From contig CM062294.1 in assembly GCA_031216915.1 (NCBI GenBank), positions 160,535,455 to 160,599,454 of the forward strand: a stretch of 64,000 bases of DNA, in the 5' to 3' direction. Position 1 is the first letter of the stretch. Each line of letters starts with the position of its first letter. The position numbers were made by a program, and so were the translations under genes. Under the pieces are notes generated by a model. The model was not told where the DNA came from, did not search any database, and saw only the letters and a program-made list of their open reading frames with translations. The DNA comes from Pictodentalium vernedei (lineage: Eukaryota; Mollusca; Scaphopoda; Dentaliida; Dentaliidae). Positions 31,689 to 43,237 of the stretch are shown here, piece after piece.

Positions 31689-32236
31689 GGCGTATCGGGT
31701 TTTTTTCTGGATCCGACGAAAAAAAAAAACTCAAAAATAAAAACCCGTGGCATATCGGGGTTTTTTTTGGACAAGTCGACGGCGACAAAAATTTACCCAG
31801 TCCGATGCGTCGTGGCATTTCCCGCGAGAAAAATCTCAGTTGCTGATCGAGGGTCCTTTCAAGACATGACTCTGTCTTTTGGGCCTTTTTGTGTTTTTTT
31901 CCGAAATAAAAATCCACCCCATTGTGAAATTCAGTGTTAATCTCTCAAAAAAAGGCTGGACCGAAAACCCATTTTGTTATAAGCTCCGTGGTCCAGAAAG
32001 CAGCTGAAATTCGAACATTTTCCGCAACAAAATCCGGGATTTTTCTGAAAAAGTTGAATTATTTTTGGAAAAAAAAACAAAAATTCTCCTTCAAAACCCC
32101 AAAAATTCCGAAAAAATTTTGATTTTGTTTCTAAAAATGGCCCAATTTTGTCAAAAAATAACTCAATTTTTTCTGGACCATCATTTTCTGGACAACAGGT
32201 TTCAAAGTGGTCGGGAACCGGCTATTATCCCCTACT
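31689..32236 (-). repeat. Right terminal inverted repeat
   Basis: The inverse of 14,536-15,079, ending CCTACT. Differences are scattered substitutions and short indels, about one in ten positions by eye, which implies long residence or lack of homogenisation. Confidence 0.9.
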
Positions 32237-32242
32237 TGTCTT
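32237..32242. repeat. Target-site duplication, right copy (TGTCTT)
   Basis: Identical to 14,530-14,535. Confidence 0.9.
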
Positions 32243-32425
32243 CAACCAATCTAACCATGTCTGTGCTGCAGTGCGGAATTACGATGTTGGGGAGCTGTCA
32301 GCTGCTCGTCGTTGTTCGGTGGTTCTCTCCGGGTACTCCGGCTTCCACCACCCGTAAAACTATCACCGACACGATATGACTTTGGCTTTTAAAGTGTCCT
32401 TAAAACCTTGATAAATTAATAAATA
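32237..32425 (+). repeat. Right half of the SINE disrupted by the Polinton
   Basis: Resumes the SINE body with TGTCTTCAACC, then GATGTTGGGGAGCTGTCAG, GTGGTTCTCTCCGGGTACTC and CCCGTAAAACTATC. It ends in an A/T tail (AAATTAATAAAT). Confidence 0.85.
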
Positions 32426-32477
32426 TTCTATTCATTTTCTTCTTCGCGTTACATTTTGCACACTTCACAATTTTTCT

Positions 32478-32700
32478 TATCCCTTTACCCAACGAACCAA
32501 CCGCATCCGCCCACGTAATACGAATTTAAGCTGTTGATTTTTTTAAAAGAAGTATCGACAAAACCATGTCATGTAACCTCTCATTGGAACGAGCTCGTCG
32601 AGCTCGTCCCAATGATATGGTTTTGCTTTGAATACTTTGAAAAAGCAAATTTTGTCGGCAAATGTTGTTTTGCCGGCTAAGTCTGGTGTGAATTGTGATT
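32478..32700 (+). mobile_element. Family A MITE, subfamily 2, copy 4
   Basis: The left end reads CCCTTTACCCAACGAACC and the core GAACGAGCTCGTCGAGCTCG, but the arms (AAAACCATGTCATG) differ from the main subfamily. They match the copy at 50,098-50,346. The right end is decayed. Confidence 0.7.
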
Positions 32701-32742
32701 ATATTTTCAAACTCTATTGACGGCAAATATTAAAAACGAGAT

Positions 32743-33234
32743 TGAAAAGGGAATGTAAATACAAAAACATAAGATTGGTACTCCCAGCGTTATTTACGTC
32801 ATTTTTCTGGTATCTGACGTTTATTTTCAAAATTATTTCACGAGTGCAAAACTGCCCTAAGATTTCGCGTTCGTGTAGTAAAACAGATTTTGATGTTTTC
32901 TGCCCCCCCCCCCACCACCCCTTAAATGCATTGACGGCAGAGCGTCAACAATTTTCAGGCACGTTGATAAAAATGCTTGCCTACAATTATACCTATAGAC
33001 GACTGTGATATTAGTTTACTTCTATGTGTTTGTATTTCATGGTGAGAGCTGTCTTCAAATGAGTGGGTGCACCACGAGGTTGTTTATATCACGTCTCCGG
33101 TTTCTGACGTGAGATTATCAAACTTTTGTGAACATAGTATTTGGGACAATAAAGTTTAACTTCGTGTCGTGACATTTGACTTTGGCGTTTCCGGCCATGT
33201 GTTGGAATTTCGTCGTAGCATTGAATATTGATAG
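32743..33234. other. No recognisable gene
   Basis: An 88-codon frame (32,742-33,008) has no motif and spans a C-run near 32,905. Nothing else was identified. Confidence 0.4.
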
Positions 33235-33488
33235 TTGAACCTTTACCGTACGCGAAAAGCTGACGATACTTGCAAATACAAATCTTGAATAACTAATTGT
33301 TTCATTTACTGCGACAAAAACATAGCTTATGAGCCCTCATTGGAACGCGCTCGAAGAGCACGTTCCAATGAGGGGTCCTAAGCTATGTTTTTGACGCAAA
33401 AAATGAAAAAGAAATAATGAAAATTAGATGGTAATTCTTGTGGATAGTGCTGGTTCGGTTTTGTCTGTAAAGTTGGGTAAAGAGTTAA
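33235..33488 (-). mobile_element. TTAA-type palindromic MITE, family A, copy 5
   Basis: Reverse orientation: the GCAAATACAAATCTTGAATA side is at the left. The core reads GAACGCGCTCGAAGAGCACG with arms AGCTTATGAGCCC / GGGTCCTAAGCT. TTAA is at 33,485-33,488. Confidence 0.75.
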
Positions 33489-33489
33489 T

Positions 33490-34145
33490 GTGAATGCAAA
33501 TGTGACGAGACATCACTTCAACTATTTTTCTTGGAGTGTGTAACATATTATGGGATTATCAGTTACAGATTTTGTTGTAGGGGTACTCACAAAATAGGAG
33601 GGAGTGTAAAAACATAAAGTGATGTAAAAACGTCGAAAATGACCTTAAATTAAAAAGATATACAAAACAGCTGATTTTTTTTTATTTTTCGAGCTCTACA
33701 CCATTCTAATATGTCACGTAAATTGGACAAAGTTTAATTTTTGTGACATTGACATTCAACCGTCACTGCAACTGCGGCTCAGACTAAATTTCGTCGGCTA
33801 AAAACTGATGGCATTTTTAGTAATGTTTTTTTTTATTTACGAGTATATTTCAATAGTCAACAATGAACAAACTGGCGGATATTAAACGCTCATCAGATAA
33901 GACGTAAAATTTACGTTGTTTTGGATAAAGGTTGAGGTTTGAAATTTCAACAGTTGCAGTTAATGAGACATCACCAAAGTGAATGTGGGTGAAAATTTCA
34001 CAGCTATGTGTATTACGTGGGTGGAGTTTTTCAGCAATACAGCATACTAAAATTTCTGGAAAATCGGACCCAATTTATTTTAGTGACGTTGACGTGAATA
34101 ACATCACCCGAATATTCGGTAATAGCCTATCTGAATTTCCCAGGT
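33490..34145. other. No recognisable gene
   Basis: AT-rich sequence with one 89-codon frame from 33,983 that runs into the next repeat. No domain. Confidence 0.4.
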
Positions 34146-34147
34146 CG

Positions 34148-34545
34148 GTACCAGATACGCACAGAACGACACGCGGGTGTCATTCTGAGTTTATTGCACG
34201 CCTTCACGTCTATAAAACCAATGATTGGAAGGACACTCAAAACTTCATTTGACAACTATCAACGCAAAGAACACAATTTATCGTCAACTAAATTTGCGAT
34301 GGGAACCCGTGTTATTATTTTGTTTCCTGAGTTCCAGTGTGTGCTGTGTGTCTGCTGGTACATAGAACACATTGGAACTCATCTGACGATTTTTAGCTAT
34401 CGCTGGGGATTCAAATTACAATTGCGGTGCACGATTTGTAAAAATTCCAGCAAAATGTCGCTTCTATTTAAATATAGTCCTTCAACGATTTCCGTCCCAC
34501 ACATGTGTGCGGAATGGATTTTCATTTCCCGAATGGTTTAGTGTT
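34148..34545 (-). mobile_element. Family D inverted-repeat element, copy 1
   Basis: GCACAGAACGACACGCG, CGCCTTCACGTCTATAAAA, AGAACACATTGGAACTCATC and a final CACATGTGTGCGGAATGG are all present in inverse order at 55,060-55,590. The pair defines a dispersed element. Confidence 0.6.
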
Positions 34546-36125
34546 GTTGTAAATGTGGATTTCTTAGGACATGCGTGTAATAAATTTTGATATATTTTTG
34601 GTTGCAGATGATATTTACAAAATTTGAATGCTGGAAGAGAAGAAAAAAACATATCACGTGACCTCTTTAAAAATATTTCTACTGCACAGTCAGTTTGGAT
34701 ATTACACGACGCATGCAGCTGACTTGTTAATTAAGGGCCAATCGTTCGCTAGGTGGAATCGAGGCACGCTGTTGTCTACTCGCAAAAAGTACAAATTGCA
34801 GGTGCGATGGCGCTCAAGAGCGAACGCTCAGTTCAAGATCGAAAGACTGTTTGTGGGTATCGAATTCAAATTTATTCAAATCAAGTCCCTGGGTTGAATT
34901 TGAGTGATCCCATACGGGAGCACAAATCTTAACCAGGTGGAATATGATGAACATTCTTTAACAATCTTTTTCTCACGAACCACAATGAGAATATTTTATA
35001 TAAAATCAAGTGTCCGGGTTAAATATGTGTGCCTCCCATTGTTCCCCGATGTTTAACATAGTACAATATGAGGACTAATCTTTGAGAATCTACTTCTTCA
35101 GATCCAATGGTCAGAATCTTGCTGTCGGGGTGGGAGTGCAGGAGGGTAGTTCAGGTTGGTTGAAGCTGAGTCTCTAGGGTGCTGTTTGGGCTCTCCATTT
35201 TCCATTGCAGGGTATCTCGGCATTATTTGTGTGGTAGTATTTCAATATCAGAAAAAAATCATCCTACTTAGACTTCACAGTCATTAATAGTTACATGACT
35301 TCATGTGTGTATTGTTAACTAGCCATTGATGTTAATTAAGTCCTTCTCTAAACAAATTTGTCAGGTCCCATGAGGCCTCTTGTGCTATGTCATTGTTCTC
35401 TGGGTGAAACCTCCAAGAGAGAACAGAATTCTATGAAGCATATTTAGCATTACTAGGTATTTCCACAGTTCAAGTTTGAAGTTATGTTTGCTTCAACATT
35501 TTCCTAATTGAGTTATGCACTTTTTTGACTAAATGCAGTTTTGGTGTAAAGCGAAGGAAAACAATTGTAGTGGATAGGATTTCCCCGACCGACCCAATTT
35601 TTTCTTACGCTCTTAAACATCTTTGTGATATACAAGAAATAAGTAAATCGTAAAAACACATTGAAATATCTTATATGGAATATAACACATTATAATGTCA
35701 GCTTGGATCAAATTTGGCTTCATTAACCAGTTATACTATATAACTTATTGAAACCATTAAACAAACTGAGATTGTCCGCATCGTAATAGCAATTTTCAAA
35801 GAAAACCTCACAGCGAAAATAGAAAAGTCTACCTTAACAACTCTATGTTTTCCAGACATGAAACCCGAACCACACTTAATTGCTCTTGGCGTAGTGAGGC
35901 TACAGAGTATGGCAAATTATTGGGTGTAAATATACGGAATAAAGAAAGTGTTTGAATTTGGTGCATTTCACGCAATAAATTATGAATGGCAGATGAATAT
36001 ATACCACCGCCATACACAACGAGTTGCGTGAAACTCTCTCAATTCAAACACTAGTTGTGTTCTGTGTTTATTCTACGTGTTCGATTTCATGCACTCCCTG
36101 CAAACAAATCATTTTAGTGCCATAA
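34546..36125. other. No recognisable gene
   Basis: One 89-codon frame (34,628-34,897) and one 62-codon minus frame (35,829-36,017) lack motifs. No repeat was assigned. Splice-bounded exons could hide here, but none stood out. Confidence 0.4.
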
Positions 36126-36129
36126 ACTT

Positions 36130-36345
36130 GCTATTCACAAAAATCGACAATTAATTTTCCCTATTTTTTTTATTTTTTTGTCTCAGAAACATAATTATGA
36201 CCCCCTCTTTGGAACGAGCTCGTCGAGCTCGTTCCAAAGAGGGGTCATAACCCATGTTTTTGAGACAAAAAATGAAAAAAAATTACTTATTCAAGAATTT
36301 TGTTTGCAAGTGTCGTCTGCTTTTCATGTTAGGTAAAGGGCTAAA
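36130..36345 (+). mobile_element. Family A MITE, left-truncated, copy 6
   Basis: The palindrome TATGACCCCC...GAACGAGCTCGTCGAGCTCG...GGGGTCATA is complete and nearly perfect. The right end reads TTAGGTAAAGGGCTAA. The left terminus is missing. Confidence 0.75.
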
Positions 36346-36799
36346 CACAGAACTGTTTCGAAAGTTTATTCGGCATGTCCGATTCCAATCACTCTCTGCA
36401 AAACAAAACAAAAATGTTTGTGGCATAAACGTGCTACATGAATGCATTAAAAACTGAACTGTTTGAAAATTTTAGAAATTTCAGACCGTGTTTTGATGAT
36501 GATGAAATCGACTCTTCTGTTTATGTCAACGTCAAGTAACTCCGGCTTGAATTCTACTAAAGCGATATCCATACTTGCATTTAATGAACTATATTCCATT
36601 GAATACATTGTGCAAGAAGTAATGAGTGTGGATTAAAATCTTTTCCTGTCCCTTTTTCACATTTGTTCAAATAGTAAATATGAAGATCTTCGCAAGAACT
36701 TTACGGGTTGGGCGAATAGGCCTCCGCCTCAAAACTCGTTTGAAAGAAGCGGCTTTTCAGTTTCAAAGAGTTAATAGCATAGATGTCTTTCATTGTCAA

Positions 36800-37540
36800 G
36801 AGACAACATAAAAAGATTGAACGCAACGCGCATCTGGATCGGAACAATTTGATCGAACGAGTTGTGGAGGTGTGGGGGTATACACTGCATTGTCCAGAAA
36901 GCCCTGAGTTGTGTTTGACCTTACGCCTCCGCAACGGGTTCGATAAAATGAGTCTCAATCGAGATGGGAGTTGTGCTTTGTGTTTATTCCACACCCTTTT
37001 CATTGATTGATCTGTCTCTGAATTTCCGAATTTTAGCCTCAATACTACATATAATTCAACGAAATGTATCCTCATAAAACTCCATTTTCGATTTTTGGGG
37101 GAAATGACGCTAGCCCTGACGTAATTGACGTTACTTTTTGATGACTGAAGCTCTCTATGCAAGGCGCCATGTGTACGTATGAAATTATGCAACTGCAGGA
37201 ACTCGATTGCTTGCAATGGTTTCTGGAGGATTGATTTGAAATAGATAGCTAGGGCGCAAAATGCATCTGGATCTAGAATATTTTATCAAACAAGTTGTGA
37301 GGCGGAGGGTTATTCAGCCCAATTCATAAAGTTCTTGAGAAGAAAATTATATTTTCTATTTCAGCAAATGAGAAATACTATTAGCAAAGGAATTTATTCC
37401 ACACTCATTACTTTAATTTACGTTGCTATCAAGAACTGTATGCAACGCGCGTTGTGTACGGATAAAATTACACAACTGGAGATATTCTATTGCATAAAAT
37501 GTTTTCCGGAGAATGGTTGTGGAATGAAATACTTTATAAA
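36800..37540 (+). repeat. Diverged direct repeat of about 300-400 bp
   Basis: GCGCATCTGGATCGGAACA (36,828) corresponds to AAATGCATCTGGATCTAGAA (37,258). CTATGCAAGGCGCCATGTGT (37,153) corresponds to GTATGCAACGCGCGTTGTGT (37,437). A GGAGAATGGTTG-like end follows in both. The long minus frame across this region is not supported as a gene. Confidence 0.5.
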
Positions 37541-37544
37541 ATCT

Positions 37545-38985
37545 CATATGTTGCATGCTTTGGGGTTCCTGCTAACGCCTTGCGTATTATCGTATTATGC
37601 TAGCGAGGCACAACACATGCAAATATAGAAAATACAGCTCCCTGATCACAAAAGCCATCTCGTTCGTGACCCGGTCGCAAATTTGATCACGACACATTTC
37701 ACATTTGCACCAGTGTGTGGAGATTTCTTGAACAGAATACAGCGAAATCAAGACAGCATCCGAAACAAAAAAAAAAAAAAACGAAAATAGCATGGATTTG
37801 TACCCCTGCTTAGTCGTTCATTGGAAGTTGTGCTTGCTCTACAGTCATCACAGATGCTATATGAACTAAAATATCCCACTCAAACTTTGCTGAGGATCGC
37901 CATCGTACATTCATATTTTGGCGCATAGTGGAAAATGTGGACATTTTTATGTGCAGATGTGTAGATGAGTTGGGTGTGTGTGCGTTGTGGTGGGGATGAT
38001 CCTTGGATAGTTGTTAGTGATAAATAACTGTTAACATCCTAAGTAGTTTTCCACTTATAGACTGGTGCACGTACATGATGTGGGGGTGAGGGTGGAGGTG
38101 AGGTGGGTACTGGGGAACACACGCTGTGCGCCAGACATTCTCTTTCACATAGCATGGCCTGGGCAACAAACATGGACGCTGTGTCAGTAGACTATTTATA
38201 GTGCAAGCAGTCCTCTGGGAAATGTATCAGTTATACGCATGTGCTTAATATTAAGTTTTGAGTTGATTTTAGAGTTTTGTGCCCGCACATGTATATCTGA
38301 AACTGAAAAAAGCAAATAATGAAAATGTTTTATGCAACGGCGTCGTGTTACACTGATAATGGATTATATTTTTACAATAACTTAAGCTAGGCTAAAGTGG
38401 GCTGGTTTATAATTTAATACTGTCAATATATTGATCTGAAAGACAGAAGATTAACTCACTTCAAACTGGTGCCAAAATATTCAAAGTCCAAGTTTGTAAT
38501 GTTTCTCAAAATGCAACTAGACATTTAATCGATTCAATCGTATTTGACCGAGCCCACTGGACTGTTATTCATTTTCGTGAGTGTGTGTGTGCTTGCGTGT
38601 GTGCTTGCGTGTGTGCATGTCGTGCTGCTGACTTCCTCACTCACAGAAAAGTAACTTCACCTGTGTTTTGTAATATTTGTAACTTCAATAACCACATTAT
38701 CTTGCAAAAGACGGAGTAAGTATGCGTTTACAAGTATACAAGGTAAGGGAAACCATAGAAAAGTAGATAATTCTGTATATCGATTATCAGCGACTACTTT
38801 GAATACAAAGGTGTTCAATTCTCTAAACGCTTGTCTATCACGTTTATTCCACAGACACTGTAACGGTCGTCAACTTGTTATGAATGGACAAGTGCAGTGT
38901 GATACGTTTGTTGTATGTGTTCGATTTGTTTGAATATATCCTTTAGTTTAACGCTTAACCCGCTGAGTATTTTTTAAAATATGTT
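37545..38985. other. No recognisable gene; a GTGTGTGC microsatellite
   Basis: A (GTGTGTGCTTGC)n-like stretch lies near 38,578-38,625. A degraded TTTGACCGAGC hairpin relic is near 38,545. No coding frame is convincing. Confidence 0.4.
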
Positions 38986-38990
38986 TTCAG

Positions 38991-39073
38991 CAAACCTAGT
39001 CATGGCTGCTGTGAAAAAATTATTAAAGTTGGCTTCCAGAAATCGCTGGTCAAAAAGTCGATACAATTTTCAG
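38991..39073 (+). CDS. Candidate first coding exon of a host gene
   Basis: A T-rich tract ending TTTTCAG precedes 38,991, and CAG|GTAAAA follows 39,073, so both splice borders fit the consensus. ATG 39,002 opens exactly 24 codons in phase 0 (MAAVKKLLKLASRNRWSKSR, then four more). The segment is basic and amphipathic without acidic residues, like a mitochondrial targeting presequence. No partner exon was recognised, so it may be coincidence. Confidence 0.3.
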
Positions 39074-39339
39074 GTAAAAATTTGGTTATTGGTTAAGTGT
39101 GCTCAACTTTAACTTATTTTAATGGCAAGTGAGTTCCGGTCCTGGGCAGGAATAACCGCCATCAATATGTAAGGGCTTACTTGATTATGTAAGACAACAA
39201 TCCTTCCTGTACTCCGTTCTATGTTTCCATACAGTGGGTGGAAAGTGGATAGTACCAGATCACACACAAAAGGTCTCAAAGAACAAAATGCTCTAGAATC
39301 ATGTCAGGCATCGTTCCACGGATAACACAAGTTACAGAC

Positions 39340-40085
39340 AATGAAACCCGCAGGTCCTTTGCCTGAAACTGTGGTTGTCCTGCTAACGCACAAAGTTTCA
39401 CAAATTCAGTAATATGGGCTAGTGCATCAGGACCTGGAACTTAGCTTATGCGTTTAACATTTTACGTTGATTTAGTAATGAAGCCTTCTGGAAGTCTACT
39501 GTTGAAATTTTACTTGTGATTCTGAAATTTTTCGCCGATTTAGTAATGAAACTGTGAGTCCGTTGATCAAAACTTTTCTTGTGCTTCTATCGCCTTCAAC
39601 AGAATTAGCAATGAGAATCGGAGGTCCAAATTTAATTGTGATTTTTAACGACTTCCGTCGATACACTACTGGAACTTGGGGTCCACTGGTTGGAACTTTA
39701 TTTCTGCTTCTAGCGTTTTCTACCAACGTACTGATGGGAGACACAGGGGCCTTGGTGGAAACTGTCCTTGTACCGCTACCACTTTCCTCATAACAAATGA
39801 TGAAAATCGATGGTCCGGAACATTGCTTGTGCATCTAATGTTTGCCACAAAAATAGTAATGGAACCTGGATGTGTATTTTTTGAACATTTCGCGTGTTTT
39901 AACGTTTTTCACAAAAGTAACTTGGGCGTCCATTGGCCGGAACATTGTCTGCGCTTCTACCGTTTTCCAATAATTTATCTATGAGAACCTGGGGTCCATC
40001 TACGTCAACTTTGCCCTTTGTTCTAACGCTTTCTGCAAACTTGGTAATGTCGTGGAGAGTCCACTTGACGCTTATCATAGTGCTC
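39340..40085. repeat. Degenerate tandem array, unit about 60-68 bp
   Basis: About ten or eleven units recur. Each carries a version of TAGTAATGAAACCTGGGGTC, then TTGGAACTTTGCTTGTGCTT, then CTAACGTTTTCCAC. Starts of the TAATG block at about 39,475, 39,543, 39,608, 39,667, 39,728, 39,796, 39,856, 39,915, 39,978 and 40,045 give the period. Open frames crossing it are by-products. Confidence 0.75.
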
Positions 40086-40137
40086 ATATTTTTGGATAAT
40101 TTGAATTCAACTTCAAATTTCTAAACGAGAGCGCAGT

Positions 40138-40262
40138 TTTTAACACCTGGGTAGTTCATTTCCGAACGAACGTTCAATATTTTAACACCCGACTAGTTAA
40201 TTTCAAAACTAGAGCCCAATATTTTAATACCCGGGTAGTTCATGGGCTAGAGTTGTTAATAG
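40138..40262. repeat. Three-unit tandem repeat
   Basis: AACACCTGGGTAGTTCATTT, AACACCCGACTAGTTAATTT and AATACCCGGGTAGTTCATGG follow one another at about 50-bp spacing, with CAATATTTTAA between them. Confidence 0.65.
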
Positions 40263-40397
40263 TATTAACAAGGTTACGTTAAATTCCTGTGTTTTTTGTC
40301 AGTCTTTTTTTAGTCTCAGTTGCAATACTGTCATGGTGAAGTTATATTAATGGTTCTCAGATATATAGGTATTTCATATTTTGACCAAAAATCTTAT

Positions 40398-40730
40398 TTA
40401 TCCAATACATTTCTCGCGTTTCTCCCTCGACATCATGCCTGAGTTGTAGAAGTTCATGTTTTGTTTTCTTACTCTGTTTCTCTCTGTTTTTGACAACCAC
40501 CCGGTGATCGAACTGCGCTTTTTGATTTCCAAAAGATCTTCTTTGTTGATTTGGTCTTTTATCTGATTCAGTACTTTTGAAATCTGAGCACAGCTACCTT
40601 TATTGTTAGTGGCAGGATTTTCGACCGATCTGACTCCTTTTAACTTCGCGCTTTGCTCCGTCTGCCTCTGGGTACTCGTTCGCTGGAAGGTCAATTTTAT
40701 TCTTTCGAACTTCGTTTGTTTGGGTACGTT
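40398..40730 (-). CDS. Possible host exon or gene fragment, hydrophilic helix-rich
   Basis: The minus-strand frame is open from about 40,730 to the stop at 40,398, with no ATG near its start. Residues are strongly hydrophilic, with helical segments (ISKVLNQIKDQINKEDLLEI) and a basic end (KQNMNFYNSGMMSREKREKC). The composition looks more protein-like than that of other frames nearby, but I cannot name it. It could be a last exon or a retrocopy. Confidence 0.25.
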   Translation of the reverse strand, partial: NVPKQTKFERIKLTFQRTSTQRQTEQSAKLKGVRSVENPATNNKGSCAQISKVLNQIKDQINKEDLLEIKKRSSITGWLSKTERNRVRKQNMNFYNSGMMSREKREKCIG

Positions 40731-41123
40731 TTTTTATCTTCTCATCTCAGTTTCTTAGATTCCGCGGCAGCTACGTAAGCTCAATACTCTTTCTCTTCAC
40801 TCCCTCTGCAGTGGAATTAACTGATCAAATTGTTGGTATGCTAATTTAATAGCAGTATAATTCTCTAAGACTAGAATGTGTAAATCAACCTAAGCATGGT
40901 AGAAACTTTTTGGCACTTTGACTATCTAACCATAAATGGAAGTGTTCCTTTGATAACATTTTTACTAATATATTTTTCTTTCAATAATGGAATTTATGGT
41001 CACTGCCGATGGAACCATGCCATTGTTTATTGAGGAGAGCACACTGTGACTCGTCAGTTTTATCATCATCGCAAGATTTTGTCTCAAGCAAGTTCTCATT
41101 CAACAGGACAGTTCTTTTCGTTT

Positions 41124-41375
41124 TTAATCCCTTACCTAACATCAAAAGCAGTCGACAGTTGCAAACAAAATTCTTGAGTGACTAACTTTTTTCAGTTTTT
41201 GTCTCAAAAACATAGATTACTACTCCACATGGGAACGAGCTTGACGAGCTCGTTCCAAAGAGGGTTCATAACCTATGTTTTTGAGATAAAAAATGAAAAA
41301 AATAATAAAAATTAATTGGCGATTTTTTAAATAGCGCTGGACGGGTTTGGCCGTGAAGTTGCAAAAAAGGGTTAA
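41124..41375 (-). mobile_element. TTAA-type palindromic MITE, family A, copy 7
   Basis: TTAA at 41,124-41,127 and 41,372-41,375. Reverse orientation, with core GAACGAGCTTGACGAGCTCG. The arms have a few mismatches. Confidence 0.8.
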
Positions 41376-41379
41376 CGGC

Positions 41380-43235
41380 GTATTTCAACGACTATCGTCT
41401 ACTGCGTCTACTTTTACTCAGGTATATGGCACAACGGCTTCGGTGGACCTATTTTCGCGAGATGCAGCTGCTGTTCCAGTTGCTTCATCTTTGTACATCC
41501 CATCTTACATTTTAGTGATGACGCAGTATTCCAAAATACTTGGGTATTCTCCATAAATTTACCGCAGTGCTATATCACACTGTGTTGGCCATTTCGATAT
41601 CTCATTCTAATGATTCTGCAACTTCTTCAATTTCTTATCCTTCGGATTTCGTCTTTTCCATTACAAAATAGTCGCCTGTTGAACGAGATAACTGTATATT
41701 TTGCCGCCAGAATACAAATGAGGGAACACCTGGATTTCCCCTACGTTGACAGAATGTCTCCAAAGATCATACAAAATTCCCGCGATGATAAGTTTCAGAA
41801 GTTTTCTAAAGCATCCACCTGTATGTATAATTCATCTTGTATTGCGTCCTGGCATTTATAAAGGACAAGCTTGGCTGCCTCGAATTTGGTTATTTGTATT
41901 TTCCAAAAGAACTAAGCACAGTCACAAAACAATGAATAAAATCGTCAATATCCGACTTGATCATGTCTTTCTTCTCTTATCTGTTAGTTTAGATGATCAA
42001 TTGTAATACATCTCGATTCCTTCTGAGTCTCTTAGTTTCAACAACATTAATCCAGTCCTTTTAAGACCGGTCTTCCTCTTCTCTCGACTCACGTTATATA
42101 TTCGATGAAAGGTCATTACACAAAATCTGTGACTCGTGCCGATACTTTCGGGTCCACAGCCGAGATCCATCCGATCATGCAAGATCAAACAACAATATCT
42201 CAATTGCGTTCCTATCGGGTTTCACATATCAGCGCAAGAAAAGGCAAGGTAAACTAAGAAAAGACACCCGTGAACTATCAGTTCAAAACAGAGATGAAAA
42301 GATGAGTAAGGCTTTCGGTTCAAACTTCGTGAATGAGTTGCTAAGCTAACTTGAAATGATTTGAGCTCGATGTGTAACACACCGGTGAGAATGCGGCACA
42401 CACGACAGAAGTAAACGATAGAAGTCTGACACCGTAACTAAGCAACAAAGGTTAATTCGAGTTAGCATCAAAAACAGATACCTTACTTTCCCTCTTTTAG
42501 ACATATTGTGTATTTTCTATTTCAAAATTCAGTGAACCTTTCCAAAAATAAACTTTTACGGGATTCCAACAAACCAGTTATGCATTTAGATGGACGTAAA
42601 AGTCTGAAAAGTGGTTGTTCATTGTTGAAGTCTTGGTTGTAGGAATGGGAGAAATGAGAAAGTGGTTAAAAAGAAGAACGGTGGAAACAATTTTACCCTT
42701 CTATGACTCGCTTTGACAACAGATGTGATGAAAACATTTAAAATGTAGAGCTAGAGCATCCTGCTAGAATGTGCCAGGACATTTGGGAATGCTCGAAGGC
42801 ATGTCCCTTGGAATGTTTACATTTTTTTTTATTTCTGACCCTAGTTGGTATTTTGAAGATATTTCAAGATTAAAATGTTCGTTGCTGTATGCTTTCGAAT
42901 GGGAATTCACTACGGCAATGAGTTGATATATGCCCATTTAAAGCAGGGATATTCAGATTGGGAAGGCTATCTCACATGCAAAATAAAGATTACTAATCGA
43001 CTCCTGCCAATCTGTATTAAAAGAAATGAAGACACAATGCACCAGAACGACAGACAACTGACAAAGCCTTTTGTCCACCTGTGTTTGACAACAATCGGTG
43101 AGAAATGCTCCACCCACTCGACCGATATTTAAACTGAAATACCCTGCATTACAAATACAGGCAGATATTTGAGTTTCGGGAATATTGTATCAGCAGTGAT
43201 GATGTTATTTACAAAGTCACTATTCCATTTTAAAG
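41380..43235. other. No confidently recognised gene
   Basis: Several minus-strand open segments of 35-70 codons (41,390-41,560, 41,630-41,920, 41,997-42,203) lie next to splice-like dinucleotides. None forms a recognisable protein. A plus frame of 85 codons (42,875-43,132) also lacks motifs. Confidence 0.35.
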
Positions 43236-43237
43236 AT

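Larger units (their letters stand above)
14536..32236. mobile_element. Polinton/Maverick, adintovirus-like endogenous element
   Basis: The element is bounded by AGTAGG...CCTACT inverted repeats and a 6-bp target duplication. It is 17,701 bp long and encodes the diagnostic set: family B DNA polymerase, retroviral-type integrase, FtsK/HerA-like packaging ATPase, adenain-like protease, penton and hexon capsid proteins. Genes lie in two convergent blocks, rightward from 15,281 to 23,755 and leftward from 31,235 to 23,839. Most reading frames are broken, so it is an inactive fossil. The combination of penton, hexon, phospholipase A2-like and fiber-like genes fits adintovirus-type Polintons better than virophages. 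The host-derived CARD-like gene is an unusual addition. Confidence 0.93.

Noticed and set aside
14536-32236. Virophage or giant-virus fragment as the origin of the central element
   Set aside because: The polymerase, integrase, inverted termini, 6-bp duplication, phospholipase A2-like and fiber-like genes together fit an adintovirus-type Polinton better. A virophage would usually have another polymerase or helicase set.
36701-37216. 171-codon minus-strand open frame
   Set aside because: It runs through a diverged direct repeat, and the second repeat copy does not keep the frame. No domain is visible.
41390-42203. Series of minus-strand segments with splice-like borders, taken as a multi-exon gene
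   Set aside because: Each is under 70 codons, the frames do not join consistently, and none resembles a known protein.
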